A stretch of DNA of 64,000 nucleotides from Chenopodium formosanum (GCA_024500155.1 CM044871.1:74136402-74200401); one strand, 5' to 3'. Positions 1 to 9,176 are shown, numbered from the stretch's first letter. Made by a program: numbers and translations. The notes: generated by a model not told the origin, from the letters alone.

Positions 1-173
1 TTCTACCTTTCACGCCTTGGCTTAAGGACAAAATCACGAGTAAAGTATGGACTCCTTAGAGTGCTTGAAGAAGGAATTTTGAAAGAATAAGGGTAGGCTA
101 GTGTTTAGGCTAGAGCATAGAAGAGAGAAAAAATAGAGAATAATTGATGCCCCGTACATCAGAAATGAGGGGG

Positions 174-182
174 TATTTATAG
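174..182 (-). promoter_or_regulatory. LTR0 TATA box
   Basis: CTATAAATA on the minus strand, conserved in place in the sister LTRs. It lies 60 bp from the nearest palindrome (243). Confidence 0.6.
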
Positions 183-242
183 AAAAAATGTGCTGAGGGA
201 ACACACGGAACTCTAAAATGATAAAAACCCTAAAAAAGTATC

Positions 243-489
243 CCGCGACACGGCACTGTGTACCGTGACACGGGAATTCCCACCGTTAGACGAGAAAAAT
301 TCCCGAGACGCGGTGAACAATTGTGTGACGCGGGAAATATTTTAGGGTACGAGGAATAAAACGCGTGAAGGGTTTATGCGGAACGGACATGGAAACTCCC
401 GTGTCACAGCAGGTTTCCCGTGTCACGGGAAATCCCACCGTCTGACGGGACTGTTTCCCGTGACACGGTGGACTATTACCGTGACGCGG
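243..489. repeat. Phased palindrome array in LTR0
   Basis: Two clusters of an 11-bp inverted repeat (consensus CCGTG-W-CACGG). The first has starts at 243, 263, 283, 303 and 323, exactly 20 bp apart. The second has starts at 399, 418, 438, 458 and 479. The copy at 438 is the arm-swapped form CCGTCTGACGG. Several copies have decayed at one arm. On the minus strand both clusters lie upstream of the TATA box. Confidence 0.85.
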
Positions 490-840
490 GAATTTTTTAT
501 CCGTTTTTCCGTCTAAATTCATTTTTAACCCTAATTTCGTTCAGCAGTTTAAGTGTCGATTGATAATTTCGGGCCATTTCTGTTTTTATTATTATTTGGG
601 CTAAAATAAGAAAATAAGTAAATAAAATAAATAAAAGGTTTGGGCTGAAATTAAAAAAAAAAAAATCTATGCTTTGACCAAACATCAAGATTGATCCATG
701 GACTATTCAGAAAAATGAATTTAATTAAACACAATTTTTTAATCACTCTCGGGATTAAATACTAAACCCGACCAATAGTGGCGGTGAAAGGTTGTTCATC
801 ATCGGGTTTGGTTTTGGGGAGACATTTTTAGGTGTCTACA

Positions 841-1076
841 CAACTACTTTTAGATTTTTGATTAGTCTGGCAATAAGAGAAGGACTTGACTTACGTTTGA
901 TGGATGTAGTCACAACTTATTTATATGGCCCCCTAGATAATGACATTTACATGAAGCTCCCATAAAGATTCAAACTGCCAGAAGCAGCAAAATCTAGTTC
1001 TCGAGAACATTTCTGTATTAAATTGAACATATTTCTTTATAGATTAAAACAATCTGGGCGTATGTGGTATAACCGT
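841..1076 (+). pseudogene. Ty1/copia pol fragment (reverse transcriptase N-part)
   Basis: The plus-strand reading resembles copia reverse transcriptase, with the blocks RFLISLAIREGLDLRLMDVV, YLYGPLDNDIYMKLP and LKQSGRMWYNR. There is an in-frame stop after KLP. The fragment is bounded on the left by LTR0 and on the right by the LTR starting at 1077. The same stretch occurs at 40199-40435, where the frame continues past the point interrupted here, so 40431-40440 is an unoccupied version of this insertion site. Confidence 0.85.
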
Positions 1077-1105
1077 TGTAGGCGTCGTTCGAACTGCGCC
1101 TACGT
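1077..1105. other. Hairpin at the U5 end of LTR1
   Basis: GTAGGCG and CGCCTAC form a 7-bp stem around a 12-base loop containing TTCGAA. It is at the terminal bases of the LTR (the 3' end on the minus strand) and is repeated at 17061 and 50879. Confidence 0.6.
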
Positions 1106-2057
1106 TAAGCATGTTGTGAATATGCTTGGCACTCATAGGAAGTGGGAATTGACATTACGATTAGGGACAAAGCAAAGTAGGGAGCCGCCAACAAGTTTTT
1201 AAGGAACTTGTAAACCGTTCACGGATCATTAAAAGGCAACCACGATAAAGGGACAACGAAGGCAACGATTGACCCGTGAAGGTTACACCCCATTCATAAT
1301 CCATGAGATTATTAACTCAATATGGTTCGGAACCACGAAAGGAGGATCGGGGATGATGGTACGAAGTGAGTCATGGAGTCACATTCGCCCGTATTGGCCT
1401 CTACTCGATTCTTATATTGAAAAGCATTCCTGTGATCTCAAAGGCATGCAAACAATAATTCAATTCGCTCCAAACTATTATTTAACTAAATTGGTTCAAA
1501 ATTAATGCACACATAATTCTAAATATTTGGTGATCACTTGATTAAACAACAAGATTAAAAAGGAACCTAAACCGGTTGTCCAAATTATCTTATTAGTCGT
1601 GATTTTCAATTACATATTCCCATTAACATGCAATATTGTGATCAATAAATATAATAAAATCAATATAAACATAAAAAAAACCAATTTAATCATAATTCTA
1701 ACAATAGAAAAATCGTTAGAAAAATAATAATAAAAAGAGCATAACTCTTACTTTGAATCTGTTTGCTTGCAACTACAAAATAATAAACGAGTTAGTAACT
1801 TCAAGGAAATAATAAAACAACAATTAAATTAAATTAAATAAAAACAAGGTTAATTTTGGGGCCAAACCCTCAAACGATTCTACCTTTCACGCCTTGGTTT
1901 AAGGATAGAACCTCGAGTAAAATATGGACTCCTTTGAGTGCTTGAAGAAGGAATTTTGAAGTGAAAAGGGTAGGCTAGTGTTTAGATTAAGAGCATAGAA
2001 GAGAGAAAAATAAGAATAATCGAATTCTCGTTGCCCCGTTCATCAGAAATGAGGGGA

Positions 2058-2066
2058 TATTTATAG
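2058..2066 (-). promoter_or_regulatory. LTR1 TATA box
   Basis: CTATAAATA on the minus strand. The nearest palindrome starts 60 bp upstream in element orientation (2126). Confidence 0.6.
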
Positions 2067-2125
2067 GGAAATGTGCTGAGGGAGCACACGGAACCCTAAA
2101 ATGATAAAAACCCTAAAAAAGTATC

Positions 2126-2374
2126 CCGTGACACGGTCAGACCGTACCGTGACACGGTTAGACTGTACCGTCAGACGGTACAAGTTCCCGTGACACGGTC
2201 AGTTTTTGGAGTGTCGCGGGAAAATTTCAGAAAACGGAACGGAAAACGCGTTAAGGGTTTACGCGGAAAGGACACGGAACTCCCCGTGTCACGGCAGACC
2301 TCCCGTGTCACGGGAAGTCCCACCATCAGACGGGAAGAGTTCCCGTGACACGGTCAAGCTTGACCGTGACACGG
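2126..2374. repeat. Phased palindrome arrays in LTR1
   Basis: Starts at 2126, 2147, 2168 (CCGTCAGACGG) and 2188, then a decayed copy near 2209. The second cluster starts at 2284, 2303, 2323, 2343 and 2364. Spacing is 19-21 bp. The last unit (2364) is missing from the otherwise near-identical LTR2, so whole units are gained or lost. Confidence 0.88.
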
Positions 2375-2745
2375 TCAATTCCAGTCCACTTTTCCGTCTA
2401 AATTCATTTTTAACCCTAATTTCTTTCGGCTTTCTGAGTGCCGATTGATAATTACGGGCTTTTTTCTGACTTTTATTATTCGGGCTAAAATAAGAAAATA
2501 ATAATTAAAAATAAATAAAATATTTGGGCCAAAAATAATAAAATAAAAAGGTTTGGGCTTAAAATTAATTAACAAATTAAAACTATGCTTTTACCAAACA
2601 CCAAGACATAGACCTTTCGAAAATATGAATTTAATACGATATTTTAAGCACTCTCGAGATTAAATACTAAACTCGACCAATGGCGGCGGTGAAAGGTTAT
2701 TTATCATCGGGCTTGGTTTTGGGGAGACATTTTTAGGTGTCTACA

Positions 2746-2877
2746 GAAGCCCCCACTTTGACTGAGTTTGTAGAAACGTCAGTTTCGAAAACGATAGTCA
2801 AAGTAGTCGATAGGGACGGAGAATGATTTAAGACGTTATGCGATCCTAAATCACTCTGTATACGCCGATACCTGCAG
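2746..2877 (-). promoter_or_regulatory. Polypurine tract and conserved 3'-end block, element A
   Basis: On the minus strand the purine-rich AAAGTGGGGGCTTC abuts the LTR, the usual primer for plus-strand DNA synthesis. About 130 bp upstream of it (to the PstI-like CTGCAG near 2877) is conserved with B, C and the gag-only element D (49072-49203), so it is likely a cis-acting end region. Confidence 0.8.
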
Positions 2878-2929
2878 AAAAATGTTAATTCCACAGATAA
2901 AAGAGTAAAGGGAAAGAATACATATCTGG

Positions 2930-3396
2930 CACCAGTGTGTCGGTGACAAACGAGTTTGGTATTTTCCTATACTTGAAGGAATCTACCGAGTGACATTGGT
3001 TGAAACGCTTTCCATGCTTGAGGAAAGCCGACTGAAGAGTTTGGTACCTTTCTAAGCCTGAAGGAAGCTACCGGACAATACTTTCCATGCCCGAGGAAAG
3101 TCGACAAACGAATTTGGTGTCATTCTATGCTTGAAGAATTCCACCGATAATGCCTTCCATACTTGAGGAAAGCCGACAAAGGAATTTCGTGGTTTTCTAT
3201 ACTTGAAGAAAAATCCACTGATGATGCTTTCCATGCCTGAGGAAAGCCGACTTGGCGGTTTTCTATACTTGAAGAAAAATCCACCGATAACGCTTTCCAA
3301 GCCTGAGGAAAGCCGACTTGGCGGTTTTCTATACTTGAAGAAAAATCCACCGATAACGCTTTCCAAGCCTGAGGAAAGCCGACGGTTGCTGAAAAT
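2930..3396. repeat. Tandem repeat array, element A 3' untranslated region
   Basis: About seven diverged units. The last copies are exactly 66 bp (CTTTCC...GAGGAAAGCCGAC...TACTTGAAG). Earlier units are about 70-80 bp. Because 66 is a multiple of three, both strands stay open through the younger units, which explains overlapping open frames at 3052-3498 (minus) and 3203-3418 (plus). I read these as by-products, not genes. Tandem repeats near the 3' LTR are known in Tat/Retand-type elements. Confidence 0.85.
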
Positions 3397-3666
3397 TGAT
3401 AAGTGTATGGTGGTTTGATTATCCCCGAACATGGGCTGTAAATGATTCACAATTTTAAGCCGATTATCCGACCATATTAAATGTTTAAAATGCCGCAAAA
3501 TAGGCTGTGACGCTTGCCAGGGGTAAAATGGTAATTTTAGTCCCCCTTAAACATCAGTTGGGATTTTCCGCGTAACTGTAGCGAAAAAATAATCACCCAA
3601 TAAACTCGGAAAGTCAGCCAAACTGGTCAAAAAGCTAAAAATATTCCCTAACCAGGCTCAGATTTG

Positions 3667-3740
3667 CCGCGCCACGTCAGAAGGTTCCCGTGACACGGTC
3701 AGGGATTCCCGTCTGACGAGACTAGTCTCCCGTGTCACGG
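3667..3740. repeat. Phased palindrome array upstream of PMD gene A
   Basis: Starts at 3667 (CCGCGCCACGT, decayed), 3688, 3709 (CCGTCTGACGA) and 3730, exactly 21 bp apart. A TTTAAAT at 3828-3834 downstream, conserved in B and C, may be the TATA-like element of the antisense PMD transcript. Confidence 0.8.
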
Positions 3741-3968
3741 GACACATATTTTCCTTTTTTTTCTTTTTTTTTTTTATTTTCGCTGTTTGAATCAGTCAAC
3801 AACGGCTCTTTTTTGTCCTTTTCTGCCTTTAAATCCGCGTGCACCATTATTTCATTTCACATTTCTTCTTGCTTTCACATTTGCTTTCACCATTCACTAC
3901 TTTAGCTTCTCTCTTTCCAAAAGCTGCCGCGCCACGCCTGGCGTTAACCGCCGGCCGTTAGAAACTCG

Positions 3969-4207
3969 CCGTGACACGGTAACGGCGACCGTGACACGGT
4001 TTGTCTCTCTCTTTTTTTTTTTTTTTTGTCTTCTCCTTTTTTTGCTTTGCTGCGGCTGTTTGGCTACTGCGCTGCTGCTGTTTCGTTGCTACTTCTGTTT
4101 CTGTTCCTGTACTGCCGTCCAGTTCACCGGAGCTCCGTCAGCCTTGAAGGTTTGCCGTGACACGGTTCCTCTTGACCATGACACGGTTAGTCTTTCTCGT
4201 GTCGCGG
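3969..4207. repeat. Palindromes in the PMD gene A leader
   Basis: A pair starts at 3969 and 3989 (20 bp apart), followed by a trio at 4155, 4176 and 4197 (21 bp apart). Copy B has an extra 20-bp unit in the pair (19909, 19929, 19949), a direct record of single-unit expansion. Confidence 0.75.
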
Positions 4208-4318
4208 CAGTTGCGCTGGTGACCGGAACATATTTTCGAGTTTTGGAGTTCGAATTTCACCAATTTTGTTGTAATTCCTCGATCTTCTCCTCATTTTCGA
4301 CTTTTTACACACATCCAT

Positions 4319-4992
4319 GTAAGTTCCCTTTGATTTTTGCTTTGAATTTGCTTCACATAAACAATTTCATGACAAACCCTAAAAAAAAATCAATTTGGGG
4401 GTTTTTGATTTTGAAGCTTTATGTTGAAATTCTTGCCATGATTTTATTTGTATATGTGTACATGTGTGTTTGTGAGAAATTTGTGATAAAAATTGCATGA
4501 CTTGATGGAGAATTGAGTAAATCACCATTTTTGGGTGCTACTTTGTGAAATAATGTTCATGCTTTGAAATGGTGAAAAAATAGTGGTGAATCTTGTGAAA
4601 TGATGTGTTGATTCATATTTTGCATATGTACTATATTATCATGGAGAACATAGTATCATGCGGCTAGGAGCACTGTAGTATTAGTTTGTCATGGAGAAAC
4701 TAAATACTATAATTTTTGCCAATTTTTAGCCTTGAGGTAAAAATTTAGCGTATAATTCAATGAACAACTAAATAACTCAGGAAATGATGCCAAGTATTTA
4801 GATTATTATTTTGCAATTTAAAATGTTTAGGAAATGTGCTAAACATTTAGATTTTGATAAAATTTAGCATATAATTAAATAAACAACTAAATAGCTTAGG
4901 AAATGATGCTAAGTATTTAGATTTTATTATAAATATGCAACTTGAATTAAATGTTTAGGAAATGATGCTAAACATTTAGATTTTGACAATAG
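4319..4992 (+). other. Probable 5'-UTR intron of PMD gene A, with internal repeats
   Basis: A donor-like CAT|GTAAGTT at 4319 and an acceptor-like ACAATAG at 4992, just before the ATG at 4994, are conserved in B and C (donor near 26148). The intron is AT-rich. From about 4740 to 4985 it holds a short degenerate repeat built on TTTAGGAAATGATGCTAA, alternating AACATTTAG and AGTATTTAG endings. No coding signal is seen. Confidence 0.55.
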
Positions 4993-4993
4993 C

Positions 4994-6296
4994 ATGCCTA
5001 GACGACGAGATTGCGACCTTTCTACCCGCGGCCGACGTCGGGCTTTTCGGGAGGACACTCCCACTGTCCCTGAGGGCGTGGACGACGACGTCTTGGAGTC
5101 CGAGCCTCGGACTTCTGCGAGTAGGGGTAGGTGGGTTCCACCTCCCTGGACTCCAGACCAGTTGGTTTTCTGCCGTGAAAACCACGTTTCTCATCGTGCA
5201 CTCTCCGGCATAGTCGATGGCACACTTCGTCATCATGGTTCTGGGGCCGGTGATTTGATCCCTCGACTCCACCAGGTCATTACGGGGGATCCTGCTACGA
5301 GCGCCCTATGGGAGTCGTTTGGCTTGGTCGATTTCTATGCGGCGGTTGTAGGGTTTTGCAGCCCCCGGGGTTGCGGCGCGACGGTTGTTCGTGCGTTGTT
5401 GGAGTATTTTTGGGATATTACCAACACGTTTCACTTTGCTTGGGGGGAGATGACGGTGACCCCTTTAGACTTCAGCATGATCAGCGAGCTGCGCTTTACC
5501 GACTGGGCAATAGGCCAGATGTCTGATCTATCCTGGATATCGGCTGAGGTAGCCGATTTGTTAGATCCGATCGTTCAGCACATCAGGACTCGTCCGGTGT
5601 CACGAGGTGGTCCTAGGAGTGGACGATCGGAGTCGGCTTCAGTTCTTGCTCGCGGCTTCGATATGGAGGATACGACGGCCGAGCAGCGGGTGCGGATCTT
5701 CATCTTGATCCTGATCTCTATGACCCTCTCTCCTGACAGGAGTTCACGCGTGCTCCTCTGCTACCTCCTTTCTTTGGCCAGGATTCCCGAGATAGGATCC
5801 TACAGCTGGGCCAGTCTTGGATACGCGGATCTTCTTCTATCTCTACGTCATGGCTGCCGTCAGCTGAATAACGAGTCCCCTATCACCGTTTACGGCCTGT
5901 GGAGAGTCGTAGAGGTGATGATCCTTTCCCCTTCTTGTTCCATTTCGGCTTTTTTGATTCGTATGCTGAATGTTATTTTTGTTACAGTTATGGTTCTATG
6001 AGTACTTCCCAGGCTTGGCTCCTCGCCGGCGTCGGGGAGTGGTCCATGACTTCCCCGTCAAAGCCAGCTGGCGTGACCGAGGAGAGTCACGGGTGGAGTC
6101 TGTTCCGGCGCTTCGTGGGGTACTACGCCGAGGCACCTCTTCCGTTGGCGTAAGGATTAGCTTTGTTGCGTTTTTTCCTTCTGATGTTGTTTTTGTCGTT
6201 TCACGCCTAACTTTTTATGGTTTCCAGGTTCCCTTTGATGTCCAGTATCGTCCTTGGGCCGGGATGACTGATCTACCCGAGGCCCTACGTCTTTGA
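4994..6296 (+). CDS. Plant mobile domain (MAIN/PMD-like) protein, element A, C-terminally truncated
   Basis: Antisense to gag-pol. Likely exons are 4994-5914, 5988-6149 and 6228-6296, all phase 0 with GT...AG borders (AGAG|GTGATG, TTACAG|TTATGG, TTGGC|GTAAGG, TTCCAG|GTTCC), giving about 383 residues. The N-terminus is arginine-rich (MPRRRDCDL). The middle contains ALLEYFWDITNTFHFAWGEM followed by TVTPLDFSMI, which resembles the GEMT..L.D..M..GL signature of plant mobile domain proteins related to MAIN/MAIL1. Exon 2 has LWFYEYFPGLAPRRRR, also typical. Those proteins act in gene and transposon silencing, and several retroelements carry relatives. A 1.1-kb deletion relative to B creates a stop at 6294, removing half the domain and the Arg/Ser- and Pro-rich tail. 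The ATG follows a 5'-UTR intron and is shared by all three copies. Confidence 0.72.
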
Positions 6297-6451
6297 GCTT
6301 GACTACTACTGGGCCTACGGGGACTAGTAGGGACGTTACTCCCCGTACTCGGATGGTCGAGGGACTCTTTGGTTCGCCGTTTCCATACACACAGGGAGGT
6401 CCACATGCACAGGGACAAGATGAGACCGATTCTGATTCTAGAGATTTTTGA
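6297..6451 (+). pseudogene. Orphan 3' end of PMD gene A
   Basis: This matches the last codons of the B copy (Pro/Thr/Gly-rich tail ending ...SRDF at 23543), but lies after the deletion-created stop and in a different frame from exon 3. The deletion joins the equivalents of B 22274 and B 23387 at a shared CTTT. Confidence 0.75.
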
Positions 6452-6915
6452 CCGAGGGTTTATGTGCATACTGTGATGACACTTGATACATTTATATATG
6501 TATTACGACTCTTTGTACATTATTTACAGTTTATATATCTACTATTGTGTGTGTTAGTGTGTGTTTGAGACTCTTTGTGTGTGATTGTGTACTTATTAAT
6601 GACACGACGAAAAAAAACATAAGTGGAGTAATGGAGGGTACCGACCTTCCCCAAAAGAAAAGAAATAAAATTACCTTCCCCAAAAGAAAAGAAAAGAAAA
6701 GAAATAAAGATAAAATGATGAATAAATAACTAAAAAATATCTTCCCCAAAAAGAAAAATAAAAAATAAAAAGCAAAAGAAATAAAATCGTAAAATAAAGA
6801 TAAAAATAAAAAAGGTGAGAATTTTATTAGAAATAGAACTCTCAGAAAAGACTGAAAAAAAAACAAACGTTAAAGAATACGGAAAAGATGAAGAAAAAAG
6901 CAAGCGCGTAAGGTG
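6452..6915. other. Spacer between the two antisense genes of element A
   Basis: A GT-rich stretch (6540-6600) is followed by a strongly purine-rich plus strand (6640-6900, AAAGAAA-type repeats, CTTCCCCAAAAG repeated three times). Open frames on either strand here are low-complexity. No gene is supported. Confidence 0.5.
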
Positions 6916-7006
6916 CCGTGACACGGCACTGTTCACCGTGTCACAGCAAAACCTGCCGTGTCACGGCAAAGGTTCCCGTGACACGGTGGAATTTCCCGTG
7001 TCACGG
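6916..7006. repeat. Phased palindrome array upstream of DUF7745-like gene A
   Basis: Five copies start at 6916, 6936, 6956, 6976 and 6996, exactly 20 bp apart. Each has an 11-bp inverted repeat and a 9-bp variable spacer. The array ends 72 bp before a TATA-like sequence. Confidence 0.88.
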
Positions 7007-7078
7007 GAAGCTTATTATTCCGCGGTTTGTTTCACGCGTGCGAAAAGATAAATTCTGGGCAGTTCCGAGCGCTTTTGC

Positions 7079-7087
7079 TATAAAATA
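7079..7087 (+). promoter_or_regulatory. TATA-like box of the DUF7745-like gene A
   Basis: TATAAAATA, 71 bp before the start codon at 7158. It is conserved in copy C at 30061-30069. Confidence 0.5.
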
Positions 7088-7157
7088 AGACCAGATTATT
7101 CATGATATGCATAATTACGAAACACAAAATAATTTAGAATTTCATATTTCAATAATC

Positions 7158-8719
7158 ATGTCTCAGAATTTTGATAATACATTGCGCGACTGGTCTTATT
7201 CTTTGACCAATGCTGAAAAAAGAGAGTTAGAATTATTTCATGTCAGGGGTTTGCTAGCCCTGCGACATGTAGCTATTGAACATGATTTTCTTAGGGCAGC
7301 ATTAGATTATTGGAGTCCAGAAACGCACTGTTTCAAATTTGATTATGATGAAATCTGTCCTCTGCCGGAGGAATTTGGCGCAATCTTTGGATTTCCTGCT
7401 AGGAATCTTATAGCCATGCCTACCTTACGTGAATATTATTACCAAGACTTTGAACGCCATCTGAATCTAACAGATCCAGATTTAAATAGAATTGTTTGTG
7501 GTAATGAAGTAGACATAGAAAAACTTGCTAACTTATATTTTAATCGCCCTGTCTCTGAGTCTTATCATGTGTATCGTAGAAGGGCATATATTTTTTGCAT
7601 GTTTAGCAAGCTACTTTTCGCAAACGGTAGGGTAGGACATGCTTGTCTAGCGTCTGTGCTTGAGCATGTAGAATCCGGAAGATCTCCTATGCCGACGTGC
7701 CTTGGAGAAACATTTCGTGGCCTAGACGAGGCAAAATCTGACCGGAAAGCCATCAGGAAGGGCTCTCTGGTACTATTACAGGTAAAAATACGCTCTGAAT
7801 AGCCCCCGTGACACAAAACAGTCACCGTGTCACGGTTAGGTTCTGCCGTGACACGGTCAAAACTGCCGTGTCACGGGAATCTGCAATTTTTTTTTTTTTT
7901 TTGACGATTAATATTCTTTTTTATTTTCTTGTTTTGCAGATTTGGTTGATGGAGCGTTTGGAATTATTTGAAGCCCCCGATGACATTGAAAAATATGGCC
8001 CTAACGACTTAGTCCGTAGGAAGAAGAATTATTCTGCGAACATGTCGTATGAAGATTGGAAAAATTTCTTTGCAAAGAGAGAATTTTCCATTCGTTGGGT
8101 GGTGCCTTGGTGGAGGCTTACCAGGATGGTTGGCACGAATGAAACACCATATTGCCGTGTTCCTAGTATCTCCAAATTGACCTTTTACTGTCCTTCTCGA
8201 CTGATGCGGCAGTATGGACTTGAACAAGTAATTCCACGCTATAACGATAGTCCTCCTGAAGTATCGTTGCATGAAAGTAACGTTCACAAGTACGAGACTT
8301 ATTGGATTGGAAGACCTTTGTGGACCGTTTCTGCAAGTGACCAAGCTCCTCCTCCCTTATCTAGTGCATACAAGGCATGGTTGAACCCTAGAAGCAAGAG
8401 GGAACGATTCGGATCACGCAAGTCTGATGTAAAGAGTCGTCTTGGAGATAAGAAAGCTTCTCTTAAAGATCGCCTAGGTCCGAGAAAACAAGGAATTGAG
8501 TTTAAGACTCCTAAGATGCCAAGGAAGAAGACCTATGTGAAAGGAAAGGGTAAAGAAAAGATGGTGTACAGGGAGAAACAACCAAAAAAGTTCAAGAAAG
8601 GTGAAAGGGACGAAAGTTCGACTAGGGGTGTGACGGTTTGGGCTACAAAAGACACACTAATGGTGAAGGCCGACCTAATTGAGCAAGAGAAGGATGTTCC
8701 TAAAGAGAAGAGAGATTAG
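7158..8719 (+). CDS. DUF7745-like protein, antisense gene of element A
   Basis: Two exons, 7158-7781 and 7940-8719, join in phase 0 (TTACAG|GTAAAA and TTTTGCAG|ATTTGG), giving about 467 residues with no internal stop. This is the most intact antisense gene here. I chose the ATG at 7158 because the upstream in-frame ATG at 7107 is lost by frameshift in copy C. Exon 1 has ALDYWSPETHCFKFDYDEIC and FGFPARNL. Exon 2 has RWVVPWWRL and RLMRQYGLEQVIP. These resemble the DUF7745/PMD-like proteins common in plant retroelements. The C-terminal 120 residues are Lys/Arg-rich (KGKGKEKM), suggesting nucleic-acid binding or nuclear targeting. The gene is convergent with pol. Its intron carries a palindrome cluster. 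The biochemical function is unknown. Confidence 0.72.
7806..7876. repeat. Palindrome array inside the DUF7745-like intron
   Basis: Starts at 7806 (decayed), 7825, 7846 and 7866, spaced 19-21 bp. Copy C has a decayed counterpart at about 30787-30941. The array is wholly intronic, leaving both exons free of the motif. Confidence 0.8.
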
Positions 8720-8953
8720 ATCAATAGTGCTTTGCATTTTATTATTTAATTTTTATTTAAAATAAGGCGTATGATGCCAATATTGTAGTCGCATTTATTT
8801 TAATAATAACAGCGTATTTATTTCTTAAATAAAAATTACAATGACTTTTATATATTATCCGAGTCAAGGAGTCGGACGCAATGGAAGAACAAAGCTCGAA
8901 CAGGAAATTCGCAACGAATGCGCCAATAAATAAAACGGGAAACTGAAAATCTG

Positions 8954-9007
8954 CCGTGTCACGGTCAAAAGGTCCCGTGACACGGTTAAAATTCCCGCGT
9001 CACGGCA

Positions 9008-9038
<31 letters not shown>

Positions 9039-9050
9039 GCCGTGACGCAA
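8954..9050. repeat. Palindrome array in the convergent spacer
   Basis: Starts at 8954, 8975, 8995 (CCGCGTCACGG) and 9040 (decayed). The gap between the last two is filled by a poly-T run that has probably expanded inside the array. Confidence 0.75.
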
Positions 9051-9118
9051 TGTTGAACCGGGCACATATTAAATCAATAGAGGGAGCATTTTTTTTTTAT
9101 TTTAGAGTGGCCGGGCCC

Positions 9119-9176
9119 CCTTGAGGGGTTGCCTACGTATCCTAAAAAGGAATCAGGCCAGACGTAGCTCTATTGG
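9119..9176 (-). other. Conserved hairpin downstream of pol, element A
   Basis: On the minus strand CTACGT...ACGTAG encloses GGCCTGATTCC and GGAT, forming a small two-part stem. A closely similar block occurs in the gag-only element D near 46745-46785, far from any shared coding sequence, which argues for a cis-acting role. Confidence 0.6.

Larger units (their letters stand above)
1..840 (-). repeat. Tat-type gypsy LTR, partial (LTR0)
   Basis: The sequence matches the later part of the LTRs at 1077-2745 and 17061-18707 and is closest to 39372-40198. It ends in TGTCTACA at 840 and is followed directly by copia pol sequence. The window cuts off its left part. Read on the minus strand the LTR begins TGTAGACACC. 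It contains a TATA box and two phased palindrome clusters, listed separately. The downstream flank (CAACT...) is identical to that of the LTR ending at 40198, so the two LTRs and their flanks are copies of one insertion duplicated with the locus. Confidence 0.85.
1077..2745 (-). repeat. 3' LTR of element A (LTR1)
   Basis: Bounded by TGTAGGCG at 1077 and TGTCTACA at 2745, forming TG...CA ends with 5-bp inverted tips (TGTAG/CTACA). It is nearly identical to 17061-18707, with small indels of whole palindrome units. Element orientation is minus, because a polypurine tract lies next to 2746 and the tRNA-primer site lies next to the other LTR. The left flank is ACCGT. A 78-codon open frame at 1269-1505 is conserved between LTR copies but has no protein character that I recognise, and I do not call it a gene. 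Confidence 0.92.

Noticed and set aside
1269..1505. 78-codon frame conserved in LTR1, LTR2 and LTR6
   Set aside because: It is antisense within the LTR, has no domain, and its conservation equals that of the surrounding LTR sequence.
3052..3498. 148-codon minus frame with repeated peptide (and overlapping frames)
   Set aside because: A by-product of 66-bp tandem units. The same repeats are open on the other strand too.
6531..6936. Minus-strand Phe/Leu-rich frames
   Set aside because: Low-complexity complement of a purine-rich tract, not conserved between copies beyond base composition.
6916..7006. CRISPR-like repeat-spacer layout (11-bp repeat, 9-bp spacer)
   Set aside because: Plant nuclear retroelement context, repeats too short, no cas genes, and the arrays are copied with the element. 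The resemblance is only regular spacing.
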